DNA of 23,003 nt from JBEIDK01 sp040383485 (GCA_040383485.1 JBEIDK010000038.1:1-23003), one strand, 5' to 3'; positions 1 through 6,967 are shown, numbered from the stretch's first letter. Made by a program: numbers and translations. The notes: generated by a model from the letters alone, not told the origin.

Positions 1-4
1 AAAA

Positions 5-226
5 ATGAGTTTTGAAGGTGGTTATGAAAATTTGCCAACTAAATTATTTAATGAACAAGTAAACCATGATATTCCAACTCAGCCAAATTCTCCAACAAAA
101 TTATTTGACAATTATGTAAAAAACAATTGGAAGCCACTTTTTTTAATGTTAGTAATAGGAGGAATTTTGTCATATACACTAATTCATGTAAACAACAACA
201 AAAAACAAAAGAAGAAACCAGATTGA
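5..226 (+). CDS. Small single-pass membrane protein, unknown function
   Basis: This 73-residue protein is not one I recognise. The N-terminal half is polar and holds the tetrapeptide-like motif PTKLF twice (around residues 11 and 31). A single hydrophobic segment follows (about residues 43-60), and the tail is very basic (NNNKKQKKKPD). This suggests a membrane anchor with a lysine-rich cytoplasmic end. The ATG lies 4 bases from the window edge, so the upstream signals cannot be judged and the true start could be further upstream. It precedes a long non-coding stretch with the leader repeat, the same arrangement as the small membrane ORF at 2978-3196, although the two proteins are not clearly alike. 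Confidence 0.5.
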   Translation: MSFEGGYENLPTKLFNEQVNHDIPTQPNSPTKLFDNYVKNNWKPLFLMLVIGGILSYTLIHVNNNKKQKKKPD

Positions 227-252
227 AAATCAATATAAATCAATGCGAATAG

Positions 253-300
253 TTACAAATAGTTGTAAATCGATTCAAATCAATTCGTAACTATTTGTAA
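253..300 (+). terminator. Perfect 12-bp inverted repeat after the first gene, possible terminator
   Basis: TTACAAATAGTT at 253-264 is exactly complementary to AACTATTTGTAA at 289-300, with 24 bases between them. The T-rich run TTTTATTTTA follows at 301. The position 27 bases after a stop codon fits a transcription terminator, but the stem is A/T-rich and the loop is long, so a protein-binding palindrome is also possible. Confidence 0.35.
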
Positions 301-476
301 TTTTATTTTATATGAACCATCCTAAAAAGTGTTTAATTCGTTTTTCAATTAAATGTTACTTCTTTACTTCTGTAGAAATCATTCTACAAAAATAAGTTTC
401 CCTCTTTATAATATTAGTTTTAAATTTGAGATTATCAATAAAACTGATTGTTAATCTAGAAAATACAAGGTTTATC

Positions 477-601
477 GTAGAAATATAAAAATAATACCAA
501 TTTTCGATTGGTAATATCAATTTTCGTATAGTACTTATAAAACAAAGTATTTATTTTTATGAAAAATTGCTTAAGAATGTTCAGTGTTTTTATATTTCTA
601 C
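477..601 (+). repeat. Perfect 15-bp inverted repeat bounding 125 bases in leader copy 1
   Basis: GTAGAAATATAAAAA at 477-491 is exactly complementary to TTTTTATATTTCTAC at 587-601. The inner DNA holds a further perfect hairpin, TACCAA/TTGGTA at 495-500 and 508-513. A transcript or single strand of this segment could fold back along its whole length, like a small MITE. In the second leader copy the left arm is well kept but the right arm has decayed. Confidence 0.6.
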
Positions 602-605
602 AGGA

Positions 606-613
606 TAATTTTG
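606..613 (+). promoter_or_regulatory. Predicted promoter -7 element (TAATTTTG), leader copy 1
   Basis: TAATTTTG matches TAnnTTTG, the -7 element recognised by the Bacteroidota primary sigma factor. The same octamer sits at the same place in the second leader copy. No well-placed -33 TTG is seen; the nearest conserved TTGC lies about 38 bases upstream. The assignment therefore rests on the -7 match and its conservation. Confidence 0.35.
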
Positions 614-648
614 AGCATATACATCAAAATGGGTATAGCTTTGCTCAA
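611..648 (+). other. Stem-loop directly after the predicted promoter
   Basis: TTGAGCA (611-617) pairs with TGCTCAA (642-648). An inner stem, TATAC (618-622) with GTATA (633-637), is separated from the outer stem by a 4-base bulge (638-641). If transcription starts a few bases after 613, part of this hairpin would lie at the 5' end of the mRNA and could affect its stability or translation. The left arm also overlaps the -7 element, so a DNA-level role is equally possible. Confidence 0.35.
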
Positions 649-720
649 CTAAACTAAAATACTTAGCATCTAAATAAGTTTATAGAAATTTACCAAAAAA
701 TTGCAAAAAAATTAAAAAAC

Positions 721-1800
721 ATGAATTATTTTTCAGACACAAAATTCGAAGAAAATGACCGAAGAGATATTGCTTTTCAATTAGTAAATGCACTAAGAGA
801 AGTTGTAAGTATTTCAAAAAAACTAAATCAACCAATTTCATATGAACAAACTTTAGATTTAATTCAGGATTTGAATCCAGAGATATACGATTCGGTTACA
901 GTACTTATGGATAGAAAAAATGAAAATGATTGGGTGAAATATTATAAAGAATTGGCGGATGCTCAATCAACTGAAAGTATGGAGATTAATCCGATAGACC
1001 TAATTCAAAAAGATCTAAACGAATTAAATAATATTGCCTTAAATAAAGGAAATAAAAGATTTTTAAATAAAAGAATTAGAGATTATAAAAATGCTATTGA
1101 ATATTTTCAACCTAGAAAAATTTCTGAACATAAAATCTTAAATAGAGATGTTTATATAGCAGAGAGAGAAGACTTAAAAATTCGAAATAAAATATATGAA
1201 AGAGAAGAATTTATCGATTATAAATTAGACAATAATAACGTTTTAAGAATTCGACTTTTACATCCTGATAATGCAGAAAATATTTTAGGTGCGGATTTAA
1301 TTTATGAACATCTGGATACTAAAAGTGGTTATGTTAGATTTTTACATATGCAATATAAAACTTGGAATAATAAAAGTTTAAATTTTAAAGCAGGAAGTTT
1401 AGATGCTCAAATCGATAAAATGGAAAAAAATTTATGTCGTTCTGGATTTTGTAGCAGTACAGAAGGAAGCAAATCAGCAAAAAAATATAGATTACCGTAT
1501 TGTTCCGCCTTTTTAAGGCCAACAAGTAAATTACAAAGTTCAGACAGTAAAATGGTAAGTACTGGATTGCATATTCCAATTTGCGAAGTGAAAAAAATAA
1601 TGGAAAATGAAAAATCACTCAGCAAAGAAAATGTAAAAGGAAGAAATATTTCATACAAAATATTTGACGAATTATTTAACTCTAAAATGATAGGTTCTAG
1701 ATGGTTAACTTATGAAGAACATACTAAATTTTATGAAGACAGAAATTTACTTGATGTTGATAACATAATCAGATTGCACGCTCAAGAAATAATAGTTTAA
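721..1800 (+). CDS. Hypothetical protein with PD-(D/E)xK-nuclease-like signature
   Basis: This 359-residue soluble protein has no signal peptide or membrane segment. The N-terminal half (1-170) is helical and highly charged. In the middle, an aspartate in GAD (residues 190-192) is followed about 20 residues later by Q211-Y212-K213, with a predicted beta-rich stretch between them. That D...QxK arrangement is what Mrr/NERD-like members of the PD-(D/E)xK nuclease superfamily show, with the lysine and acidic residue in the active site. A Cys-containing region (residues 235-285) and the conserved-looking GLHIPICEV follow. The assignment is by motif only. It is the first gene of a two-gene unit with the membrane protein at 1847, with a 46-base gap. 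The leader repeat upstream probably supplies the promoter. An anti-phage or other defence role is inference. Confidence 0.55.
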   Translation: MNYFSDTKFEENDRRDIAFQLVNALREVVSISKKLNQPISYEQTLDLIQDLNPEIYDSVTVLMDRKNENDWVKYYKELADAQSTESMEINPIDLIQKDLNELNNIALNKGNKRFLNKRIRDYKNAIEYFQPRKISEHKILNRDVYIAEREDLKIRNKIYEREEFIDYKLDNNNVLRIRLLHPDNAENILGADLIYEHLDTKSGYVRFLHMQYKTWNNKSLNFKAGSLDAQIDKMEKNLCRSGFCSSTEGSKSAKKYRLPYCSAFLRPTSKLQSSDSKMVSTGLHIPICEVKKIMENEKSLSKENVKGRNISYKIFDELFNSKMIGSRWLTYEEHTKFYEDRNLLDVDNIIRLHAQEIIV

Positions 1801-1826
1801 AATTCTGCTAAAAGGCCTGGACGATA

Positions 1827-1850
1827 ATGTCTAAAAAAGAACATTTATGA
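1827..1850 (+). other. Seven-codon mini-ORF overlapping the next start codon (ATGA)
   Basis: An ATG at 1827 opens a 7-codon frame (MSKKEHL) whose TGA overlaps the ATG of the membrane-protein gene at 1847 as ATGA. Such an overlap could couple translation of the downstream gene to ribosomes finishing the mini-ORF. It may equally be chance in A-rich intergenic DNA. Confidence 0.2.
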
Positions 1851-2830
1851 AAGAGACGAATCAAGATATTATTGAAATTAAAAATGTTTTAGAAATTCAT
1901 TATTGGCTCAAAAATCAATCACATGTAATGAATGCAGTTGTTGAGAATAGATGTGAATTTGAAGTCTTATCAATCATTAAAGAGATTGCTAATATTTATT
2001 CTCTAAAAATAAATATTGAAACTGAACCAACCGCAGAGGGTGGATTAAGAAAATGGTTTACAATTGTTTCAAAAGAGGAAAACAAATCAGCAACAATAAC
2101 TACATCAATAATTGTTGTCTTATTAACAGTTTTATTGACTACTCCAATTACAAAAGTTACAGAAAAGCTAATTGACAAAATTTTTGAAGATAAAGAGTTG
2201 AATGAAATGCAGAAAGAAAAGCTAAAACTTGAAATTGACAAATTAAAAGATGAAGCTGCAAAAAGAAATAGTAATCTTGAAACAAATAGTTCAATTAAAA
2301 AAAGAAAATCTAACTTTTACGAAACATTAGATTCAGATTCAAAAGTTGAAAAAGTTTCTTTTGCTGTTACAGATAAAGATAAAGTAAGTATTTCTGAAAA
2401 AACTGTTTTAAAAAATGATTTCAAGAAATTCATTTTAGTTTCAGACGATTTAGAACCAATTATTCTTGAAACCGCAGAAATAGAAATAATTTCTCCGGTA
2501 CTAAAAAAAGGAAAATATAAATGGATGGGATATTTTAAAAGCGAACCCATAATTTTCAATATGCAATCTAATGAATTTAAAACATTAGTTCAAAATGCTG
2601 AAATCGAATTTAAAAATGGTTCGTCAATAAATTGTGTTTTACAAATTAGACGCAAAATTGACAATGAAGGTCTGGAGAAAACTATTGGTTATGATGTAAT
2701 GGTTGTAAATCATTACTTTGAGAATGAAAAACCTATCGAAACAAATGAAGGAAGAAAGCGCAGACAAATTAAAGAAGCAGAAAAAAATCAAACAAATTTA
2801 TTTGAAGATTATAATGCAGAAAAAAATTAA
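1847..2830 (+). CDS. Membrane-anchored coiled-coil protein, partner of the nuclease-like gene
   Basis: This 327-residue protein has four visible parts. First comes an N-terminal domain of about 80 residues containing EGGLRKWF. Next is one hydrophobic segment rich in I/V/L/T (about 83-107). A charged heptad-like helix follows (about 108-145, with KLKLEIDKLKDEA). Last is a beta-rich C-terminal domain (about 175-300) with SPVLKKGKYKWMGYF and EFKNGSSINC, and a basic tail. There is no signal peptide, so it is probably a single-pass inner-membrane protein with a soluble sensor or effector domain. I have an impression of similar architectures among uncharacterised accessory-island proteins but can name no family. 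It sits 46 bases after the nuclease-like gene and ends exactly at a tail repeat, so the two genes look like one mobile payload. Confidence 0.6.
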   Translation: MKETNQDIIEIKNVLEIHYWLKNQSHVMNAVVENRCEFEVLSIIKEIANIYSLKINIETEPTAEGGLRKWFTIVSKEENKSATITTSIIVVLLTVLLTTPITKVTEKLIDKIFEDKELNEMQKEKLKLEIDKLKDEAAKRNSNLETNSSIKKRKSNFYETLDSDSKVEKVSFAVTDKDKVSISEKTVLKNDFKKFILVSDDLEPIILETAEIEIISPVLKKGKYKWMGYFKSEPIIFNMQSNEFKTLVQNAEIEFKNGSSINCVLQIRRKIDNEGLEKTIGYDVMVVNHYFENEKPIETNEGRKRRQIKEAEKNQTNLFEDYNAEKN

Positions 2831-2870
2831 GCCTGCCACCGACATTTGTTTGCCAAGATTGCGAATTTTG
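2831..2870 (+). repeat. Tail repeat A (cassette-boundary-like), right after the stop codon
   Basis: This stretch aligns with three other segments (near 4582, 6876 and 6980) on the spine (C)CAC-TAACA-GGTTT-CAAAA-TTGCGGG. It begins at the base after the TAA of the upstream gene. A 7-bp inverted repeat, TTGCGAA (2858-2864) with TTCGCAA (2891-2897), overlaps its 3' part. Divergence is high, so copy A alone would not be convincing. The shared position at gene 3' ends supports it. Confidence 0.4.
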
Positions 2871-2977
2871 TAGTAAATTCACGTTTACTTTTCGCAAGAA
2901 ATTTTACCTTTATTAGAAAAAAATTCGTTCCGAAGTCCGCAACCTCGCCAAGCACTAAATTATTATCAAAACACAAA

Positions 2978-3196
2978 ATGAACACAATTCCTAAAAACAT
3001 ATTTCAGCAGCACAAGGTGTTTTTTACTTTCTTGTTAAAGTTTTTAGTATGCTATTTTGTGGCTACAATGCTGTATTCGTTTTATTTAAATCAATATCAT
3101 ATTCAAAATAATGAAGTTGATGGTATTACTCATTTTGTGGCACAGCAAACAAAAAATACACTTGTTTTTTTTGGTGATAATTGTGGAAATAATTAA
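2978..3196 (+). CDS. Small membrane protein with NIFQQ-KVFFTFL motif
   Basis: This is a 72-residue protein if translation starts at the ATG at 2978. The frame is open back to 2846, but that extra stretch translates the tail-repeat DNA and lacks any domain character. It starts MNTIPKNIFQQHKVFFTF, followed by one hydrophobic segment (about residues 14-37) and a polar tail. Translation is supported by a second copy at 7097-7207 that keeps the NIFQQ-x-KVFFTFL and YSFY residues with several third-position changes. The function is unknown. The gene follows tail repeat A and precedes leader copy 2. Confidence 0.45.
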   Translation: MNTIPKNIFQQHKVFFTFLLKFLVCYFVATMLYSFYLNQYHIQNNEVDGITHFVAQQTKNTLVFFGDNCGNN

Positions 3197-3354
3197 ACAT
3201 GAATTTTGAACCCTTATATAAAGTAATTTATAACACGGTTTACATTGCTCGAATAGTGGAATGTTTCCATAAATAAAAAACAACAGTTAAAAGTTTCACT
3301 TGATATACAACTTTCATTTTTTAAATCAATCTTCAAAAACATAAAATTAAAGCA

Positions 3355-3560
3355 ATTTAATGGAGATTTTTATTCTGATTTACAATATTAAGCCAGAAAA
3401 TTCTCGGTTTTTCGTAGAAATATGAAAATAATGACAATTTTCGATAGGTAATGTTAATTTTCGATAATTAGTTGTAAAATAAAGTATTTAATTTTATTAA
3501 AATTTGCATAATTATGCTCTATTTATTTTTAAAATTTAATCGTATAATTTTGAGCATTTA
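3355..3560 (+). repeat. Leader repeat, copy 2 (non-coding, upstream of the SDR gene)
   Basis: This is the second copy of the 419-620 leader, best matched over 3406-3560. It keeps the CGTAGAAATAT left arm, the two AATTTTCG half-sites 20 bases apart (3435-3443 and 3455-3463), an AAAGTATTTA stretch, a TTTGC and the TAATTTTGAGCAT end. The repeat ends 62 bases before the SDR start codon. Apart from it, the 426-base gap between 3196 and 3623 shows nothing I can name. Confidence 0.6.
3545..3552 (+). promoter_or_regulatory. Predicted promoter -7 element (TAATTTTG), leader copy 2
   Basis: The octamer is identical to the one at 606-613 and sits at the equivalent position of the repeat. It fits TAnnTTTG. 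It would start transcription roughly 60 bases upstream of the SDR gene. No clear -33 element is seen. Confidence 0.35.
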
Positions 3561-3622
3561 TAAAAGTTAACGGACATCGAAAAAGGGAAGATACATAAAC
3601 AATATATTACGATTAATAAAAT

Positions 3623-4552
3623 ATGAAACAAACAATATTGGGAGCAGGTGGCTCAATTGGTGTTGAACTTGCCAAGTCTCTTAAGGACTATACTTCAGAA
3701 ATAAAGTTAGTAAGTAGGAATCCCCAAAAGGTCAACCTCACAGATACTTTGTATTCTGCAGATTTAACAAAAAAAGAAGATATATTCAAAGCAATTGAAG
3801 GCTCAAAAATTACTTATGTAGCAATCGGTTTTCCATACAAAACAAAAGTATGGAAAGAAAATTGGATACCTTTTATGCAAAACGTTATATCTGCGTGCTT
3901 AGTACATAATTCCAAACTGGTCTATTTCGATAATGTTTATGCTATTGGAGGGGACAATATAAAACATATAACAGAAAATTCGCCAATAAGCCCAATTAGT
4001 AAAAAAGGTGAAATTAAAGCAGAAGTTGACAGGCTTATTTTAAAAAGTATTGACAAAAACAATTTAGAGGCAATTATTGCAAGAGCACCAGATTTTTTTG
4101 GTGGAACAGCAAGAGCCAATAGTATTTTAATGAATCTTGTATACGACAATATTGTCAAAGGAAAAAAGTCGCAATGGTTTTGTAATGCAAAATATATTCA
4201 CTCTATGGGTTATGTTCCTGACCTTGCGAAAGGAACAGCTATGCTAGGCAACACTTCTGCTGCTTATAATCAAATTTGGAATTTACCGACCGATACCCAA
4301 AAAATAACAGGTGAAGAATGGATAAATCTTTTTTCTTCTGCTATGAATGCAAAAAACAATTATACTACTTTACCTAATTGGTTGGTTAAAGCACTTGGAT
4401 TTTTTGTGCCGCTTATGAAAGAAATAGCAGAGATGAATTATCAATACGACCGCGATTATTACTTTGACAGCAAAAAGTTTAATGACTATTTTGACTTCAC
4501 TCCTACACCAAACGCAATTGCCGTAAAACAAGTTATAGAACAACTAAAATAA
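3623..4552 (+). CDS. NAD(P)-dependent epimerase/dehydratase-like protein (atypical SDR)
   Basis: This is a 309-residue Rossmann-fold protein. The nucleotide-binding loop GAGGSIG sits at residues 7-13, an SDR-like strand motif YFDNVYAIGG near 101-110, and RAPDFFGG near 154-161. At the place where extended SDRs carry YxxxK, this protein has KKGEIKAE (about 127-134). The lysine is present but the catalytic tyrosine appears to be replaced, as in atypical SDRs that bind NAD(P) without classical dehydrogenase chemistry. The length is normal for the family and it should be cytoplasmic. It is the only gene between leader copy 2 and tail repeat B, so it looks like a single-gene payload. The substrate cannot be predicted. 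Confidence 0.8.
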   Translation: MKQTILGAGGSIGVELAKSLKDYTSEIKLVSRNPQKVNLTDTLYSADLTKKEDIFKAIEGSKITYVAIGFPYKTKVWKENWIPFMQNVISACLVHNSKLVYFDNVYAIGGDNIKHITENSPISPISKKGEIKAEVDRLILKSIDKNNLEAIIARAPDFFGGTARANSILMNLVYDNIVKGKKSQWFCNAKYIHSMGYVPDLAKGTAMLGNTSAAYNQIWNLPTDTQKITGEEWINLFSSAMNAKNNYTTLPNWLVKALGFFVPLMKEIAEMNYQYDRDYYFDSKKFNDYFDFTPTPNAIAVKQVIEQLK

Positions 4553-4568
4553 TCCTATAAAACTAATA

Positions 4569-4710
4569 ACATAAGAACAACTACCCACTAACAATGGTTT
4601 TCCAAAAGTTGGGTTAAAGGGTATCGTGAGAGATATTTTTGCAATTTTCAATAGAAGTGCTAATTTGATATTTTTCGCTAAATACCTCAGCATCATAAAG
4701 CTCCAAACCG
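4569..4710 (+). repeat. Tail repeat B with extended 3' module
   Basis: The core at 4582-4619 contains ACCCACTAACA, GGTTTTCCAAAAG and TTGGGTT, which share the spine of copies A, C and D. The arms ACCCA and TGGGT are complementary. Homology to copy D also covers ATAAGAA-AAC just upstream, GAAGTGCTAATTT at 4654-4666 and the 15-base identity TAAAGCTCCAAACCG at 4696-4710. The shared pieces lie 42 bases apart here and 44 in copy D. It occupies the gap between the SDR and the Crp-like gene. Confidence 0.55.
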
Positions 4711-4808
4711 ATGTCCTTCATGCTATAGAGACTTTTAAATATTAAGTTATACAGCCTAATTGAAAATAGTCCACCAACCTACTATTGATTAATTTATAAA
4801 AATCCAAT

Positions 4809-5372
4809 ATGATACAGTTTTTTAAATCTTTACAGTTGCTTTCAGCTAATGACATTCAAAAAATAGAAGGCTTGCCAATATCATTGAATATAAAAAAAGG
4901 AAAATTTCTCATACAAGAAGGTAATATTTGTAATGAAATAGTATTAATAAAATCAGGAATTTTGCGGTCTTATTATATAACGGACAAAGGCAATGAAATT
5001 ACCAATTGTATAACTTTTGAAAACCAATTAATGTCAGCATTTTCAAGCTACATAACACAAAAACCAACAGAAGAAAACATACAAGCAGTAGTAGATACAG
5101 ATTTGTGGGTATTAAAACGAAGTGATTTGGAAATGCTATACAAAAGCAGTCTGGAATGGCAAAAAGTTGGAAGATATTTGACAGAAATGCAATATGTCGA
5201 AATGGAACAAAGATTAGTTTCATTTCAAAAACATTCAGCAAAACAGCGCTATTCATCACTTATTGAACATCATTCTTATTACATTAAGCTCATACCACTT
5301 AAATATTTAGCAAGTTATTTGGGTATAACAACAAGGCATTTGAGCCGACTTCGTAGAGAAATTTCATTATAG
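4809..5372 (+). CDS. Crp/Fnr-family transcriptional regulator
   Basis: This 187-residue protein has the layout of a Crp/Fnr regulator. The N-terminal cyclic-nucleotide-binding-type beta-barrel (about 10-115) includes IKKGKFLIQEGNICNEIVLI and the turn KSGILRSYY. A long dimer helix (about 118-145) follows, and a C-terminal helix-turn-helix near 162-187 reads LKYLASYLGITTRHLSRLRR. The classical cAMP-contact residues are not obvious, as in many Bacteroidota members whose ligand is unknown, and there are no Fnr-type Fe-S cysteines. The start is the first ATG in frame. It heads a run of three genes with the DUF2147 and SDR genes and probably controls nearby or housekeeping targets. No operator was identified. 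Confidence 0.85.
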   Translation: MIQFFKSLQLLSANDIQKIEGLPISLNIKKGKFLIQEGNICNEIVLIKSGILRSYYITDKGNEITNCITFENQLMSAFSSYITQKPTEENIQAVVDTDLWVLKRSDLEMLYKSSLEWQKVGRYLTEMQYVEMEQRLVSFQKHSAKQRYSSLIEHHSYYIKLIPLKYLASYLGITTRHLSRLRREISL

Positions 5373-5437
5373 GACATTTGTCTTTCTATATAATTACTTA
5401 TGGTAGTAAATTTGCTTCATCACAAAATATATTTAAT

Positions 5438-5863
5438 ATGCAAAAATTACTCATTATTATTTTTAGTTTTCTCTTGGCTAATTCGGTTAATGCCCAAGCT
5501 GATAAAATCGAAGGTGTTTGGCTAACTCAAGACAAAGGTGCACAGGTAAAAATTTACAAAGAAAAAAATTTGTATTATGGTAAGATAACTTGGTTAAAGC
5601 AACCTAACGACCCTAAAACAAATAAGCCTTTGTTAGATGAAAAAAACAAAGACCCAGAAAAAAGAACTCAAACATTGGTTGGATCTAAAATACTATGGAA
5701 TTTTAAATTTTACGATAATGAATATATAGACGGGAAAGTATATGACAGTCGTGATGGAAAAATTTATAGCGGAAAGCTTTGGCTTTCCGACAGTAACACA
5801 CTAAAAATGAGAGGATACGTTGGTATTTTTTTTAACACAGAAACTTGGACAAGAGTAAAATAA
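5438..5863 (+). CDS. DUF2147 domain secreted protein
   Basis: From the ATG at 5438 the protein has 141 residues and begins with a clear signal peptide (MQKLLIIIFSFLLANSVNAQ), so export to the periplasm is expected. A longer frame from a TTG at 5378 would bury the signal peptide and is unlikely. The mature part shows the DUF2147 pattern: a G-x-W start (EGVWLTQDKGAQVKIYKE), YYGKITWL, then IDGKVYDSRDGKIYSGKL and a closing RGYVGIFFNTETWTR, all predicted beta strands. The molecular role of DUF2147 is not established; it is often compared with small lipocalin-like barrels. It lies 65 bases after the Crp-like gene and 47 before the SDR. Confidence 0.8.
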   Translation: MQKLLIIIFSFLLANSVNAQADKIEGVWLTQDKGAQVKIYKEKNLYYGKITWLKQPNDPKTNKPLLDEKNKDPEKRTQTLVGSKILWNFKFYDNEYIDGKVYDSRDGKIYSGKLWLSDSNTLKMRGYVGIFFNTETWTRVK

Positions 5864-5910
5864 TATTAAACAAAATAAGTAGAAATGACGAAAAAATAAA
5901 AAAATAAAAT

Positions 5911-6888
5911 ATGAATATATTTATCACAGGAGCATCAGGATTTATTGGTAGTAATATTGTTAAAGAACTTTCAAACAAGCATACATTTTATGCTATGTGT
6001 AGAACCAAATCTGCTGCAGAAAAAGTAAAAGAAATAGGAGCAATACCTGTGTATTGTGAACTTGGAAAAGTTGAAGAAATACATTTGCAAAACTGTGACA
6101 CTATAATACATGCGGCTGCATTTACAAAGGAATGGGGAACAAGGGGCGAATTTTGGAAAACTACAGTTGACGGTACCAAACAACTCCTTGAAATTGCAAA
6201 GAAAAGCGGAATTAAACGTTTCTTGCATATTAGCACCGAAGCAGTATTATTTGTTGGGAATGATATGAACAATATAGACGAATCTTACCCTTTACCTATA
6301 AAAAGTAAGTTTTTATATGCTGAATCTAAACTAGAAGCTGAAAAGTTAGTAATGAATTCAAATTCTAACGGAATCTTTGAAGTAATGGTAATTAGACCAA
6401 GATTGGTATGGGGACCAGGAGACCAAACAATTTTACCTATTCTGATAAATATGATTAAACAAAATAAGTTTACATGGATAAATAATGGTTCAAATAAAAC
6501 AAGTACAACTCATATATATAACTTAACTCATGGGATTAAATGTGCCTTAGAAAATTGGAAGTCAAATGAGATATATTTTATCACAGACAATGAAATAAGT
6601 ACTTATAAAGATTTTTTCACTAAATATATCTCGACACAAAATGTGATATCACCAAATAAAAGTATACCTTCGTTTGCTATACGATTAGTAGCAAACTTAG
6701 TCGAGTTTATTTGGATTACATTTAGATTAAAAACACAACCTCCAATTACCAAAATGCCAGCTTATATGCTTTCAAGCAATTTTACAATTAGCTGCCGAAA
6801 AGCGATAAATGAGTTGGGATATAGGCCAATAATTACATTGGAGGAGGCCATACTTGAACTAAACAATGATTTAAACGCCAGCACTTAA
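5911..6888 (+). CDS. NAD-dependent epimerase/dehydratase (extended SDR)
   Basis: This 325-residue protein has the full extended-SDR signature. GASGFIG at residues 7-13 binds NAD(P), HAAA lies near 68, the active-site serine is in HISTEA (S108), and the catalytic tyrosine and lysine are in YAESK (Y136, K140). RPRLVWGPGD (about 162-171) follows. The family covers sugar-nucleotide epimerases, dihydroflavonol-like reductases and 3-beta-hydroxysteroid dehydrogenases; the VWGPGD and the short C-terminal domain resemble the last group most. The substrate is not predictable. Its final codons and stop lie inside tail repeat C, so the gene's 3' end and the repeat boundary coincide. Confidence 0.88.
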   Translation: MNIFITGASGFIGSNIVKELSNKHTFYAMCRTKSAAEKVKEIGAIPVYCELGKVEEIHLQNCDTIIHAAAFTKEWGTRGEFWKTTVDGTKQLLEIAKKSGIKRFLHISTEAVLFVGNDMNNIDESYPLPIKSKFLYAESKLEAEKLVMNSNSNGIFEVMVIRPRLVWGPGDQTILPILINMIKQNKFTWINNGSNKTSTTHIYNLTHGIKCALENWKSNEIYFITDNEISTYKDFFTKYISTQNVISPNKSIPSFAIRLVANLVEFIWITFRLKTQPPITKMPAYMLSSNFTISCRKAINELGYRPIITLEEAILELNNDLNAST

Positions 6889-6920
6889 TAGCGGTTTGAC
6901 AAAATGGCGGGTGAAGTGCT
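6876..6920 (+). repeat. Tail repeat C overlapping the SDR stop codon
   Basis: The sequence contains GCCAGCACTTAATAGCGG, then TTTGACAAAATGGCGGG and GAAGTGCT. The outer arms AGCACTT (6880-6886) and AAGTGCT (6914-6920) form a perfect 7-bp inverted repeat, and the TAA of the SDR is formed within the left arm. It shares the GGTTT-CAAAA-GCGGG spine with the other tails and GAAGTGCT with B and D. Confidence 0.55.
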
Positions 6921-6967
6921 TATAGTAGCATTTATTAAACAAATATAATTTTAATAATGAGAAACTG

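Larger units (their letters stand above)
419..620 (+). repeat. Leader repeat, copy 1 (non-coding, upstream of the nuclease-like gene)
   Basis: This stretch is repeated with moderate divergence at 3355-3560. The best-matching part is 469-620, where both copies run from GGTTT(A/T)TCGTAGAAATAT to TAATTTTGAGCAT. Both copies hold two AATTTTCG half-sites spaced exactly 20 bases apart (498-506 and 518-526 here) and end in TAATTTTG, which fits the TAnnTTTG promoter element of Bacteroidota. The repeat ends 100 bases before the ATG of the nuclease-like gene. It probably carries the promoter and 5' leader of that gene. Together with the hairpins at 253-300 and 371-388 (TGTAGAA/TTCTACA) it fills the 494-base gene gap. 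Confidence 0.6.

Noticed and set aside
477..601. Fold-back RNA of a retron or group II intron
   Set aside because: No reverse transcriptase gene is present and the lengths and motifs do not fit.
559..657. A 32-codon + strand ORF (starting MKNCLRMFSVF) inside leader copy 1
   Set aside because: The matching place in leader copy 2 has no ATG and no open frame, so the sequence is conserved as non-coding DNA.
1385..1658. Two overlapping minus-strand ORFs inside the nuclease-like gene
   Set aside because: They are hydrophobic frames antisense to a coherent long gene, a common artefact in A/T-rich DNA.
2846..2977. N-terminal extension of the small membrane ORF
   Set aside because: It translates the tail-repeat DNA and shows no counterpart in the second copy; the ATG at 2978 fits better.
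5378..5437. TTG start giving a longer DUF2147 protein
   Set aside because: It would place about 20 residues in front of a clear signal peptide.
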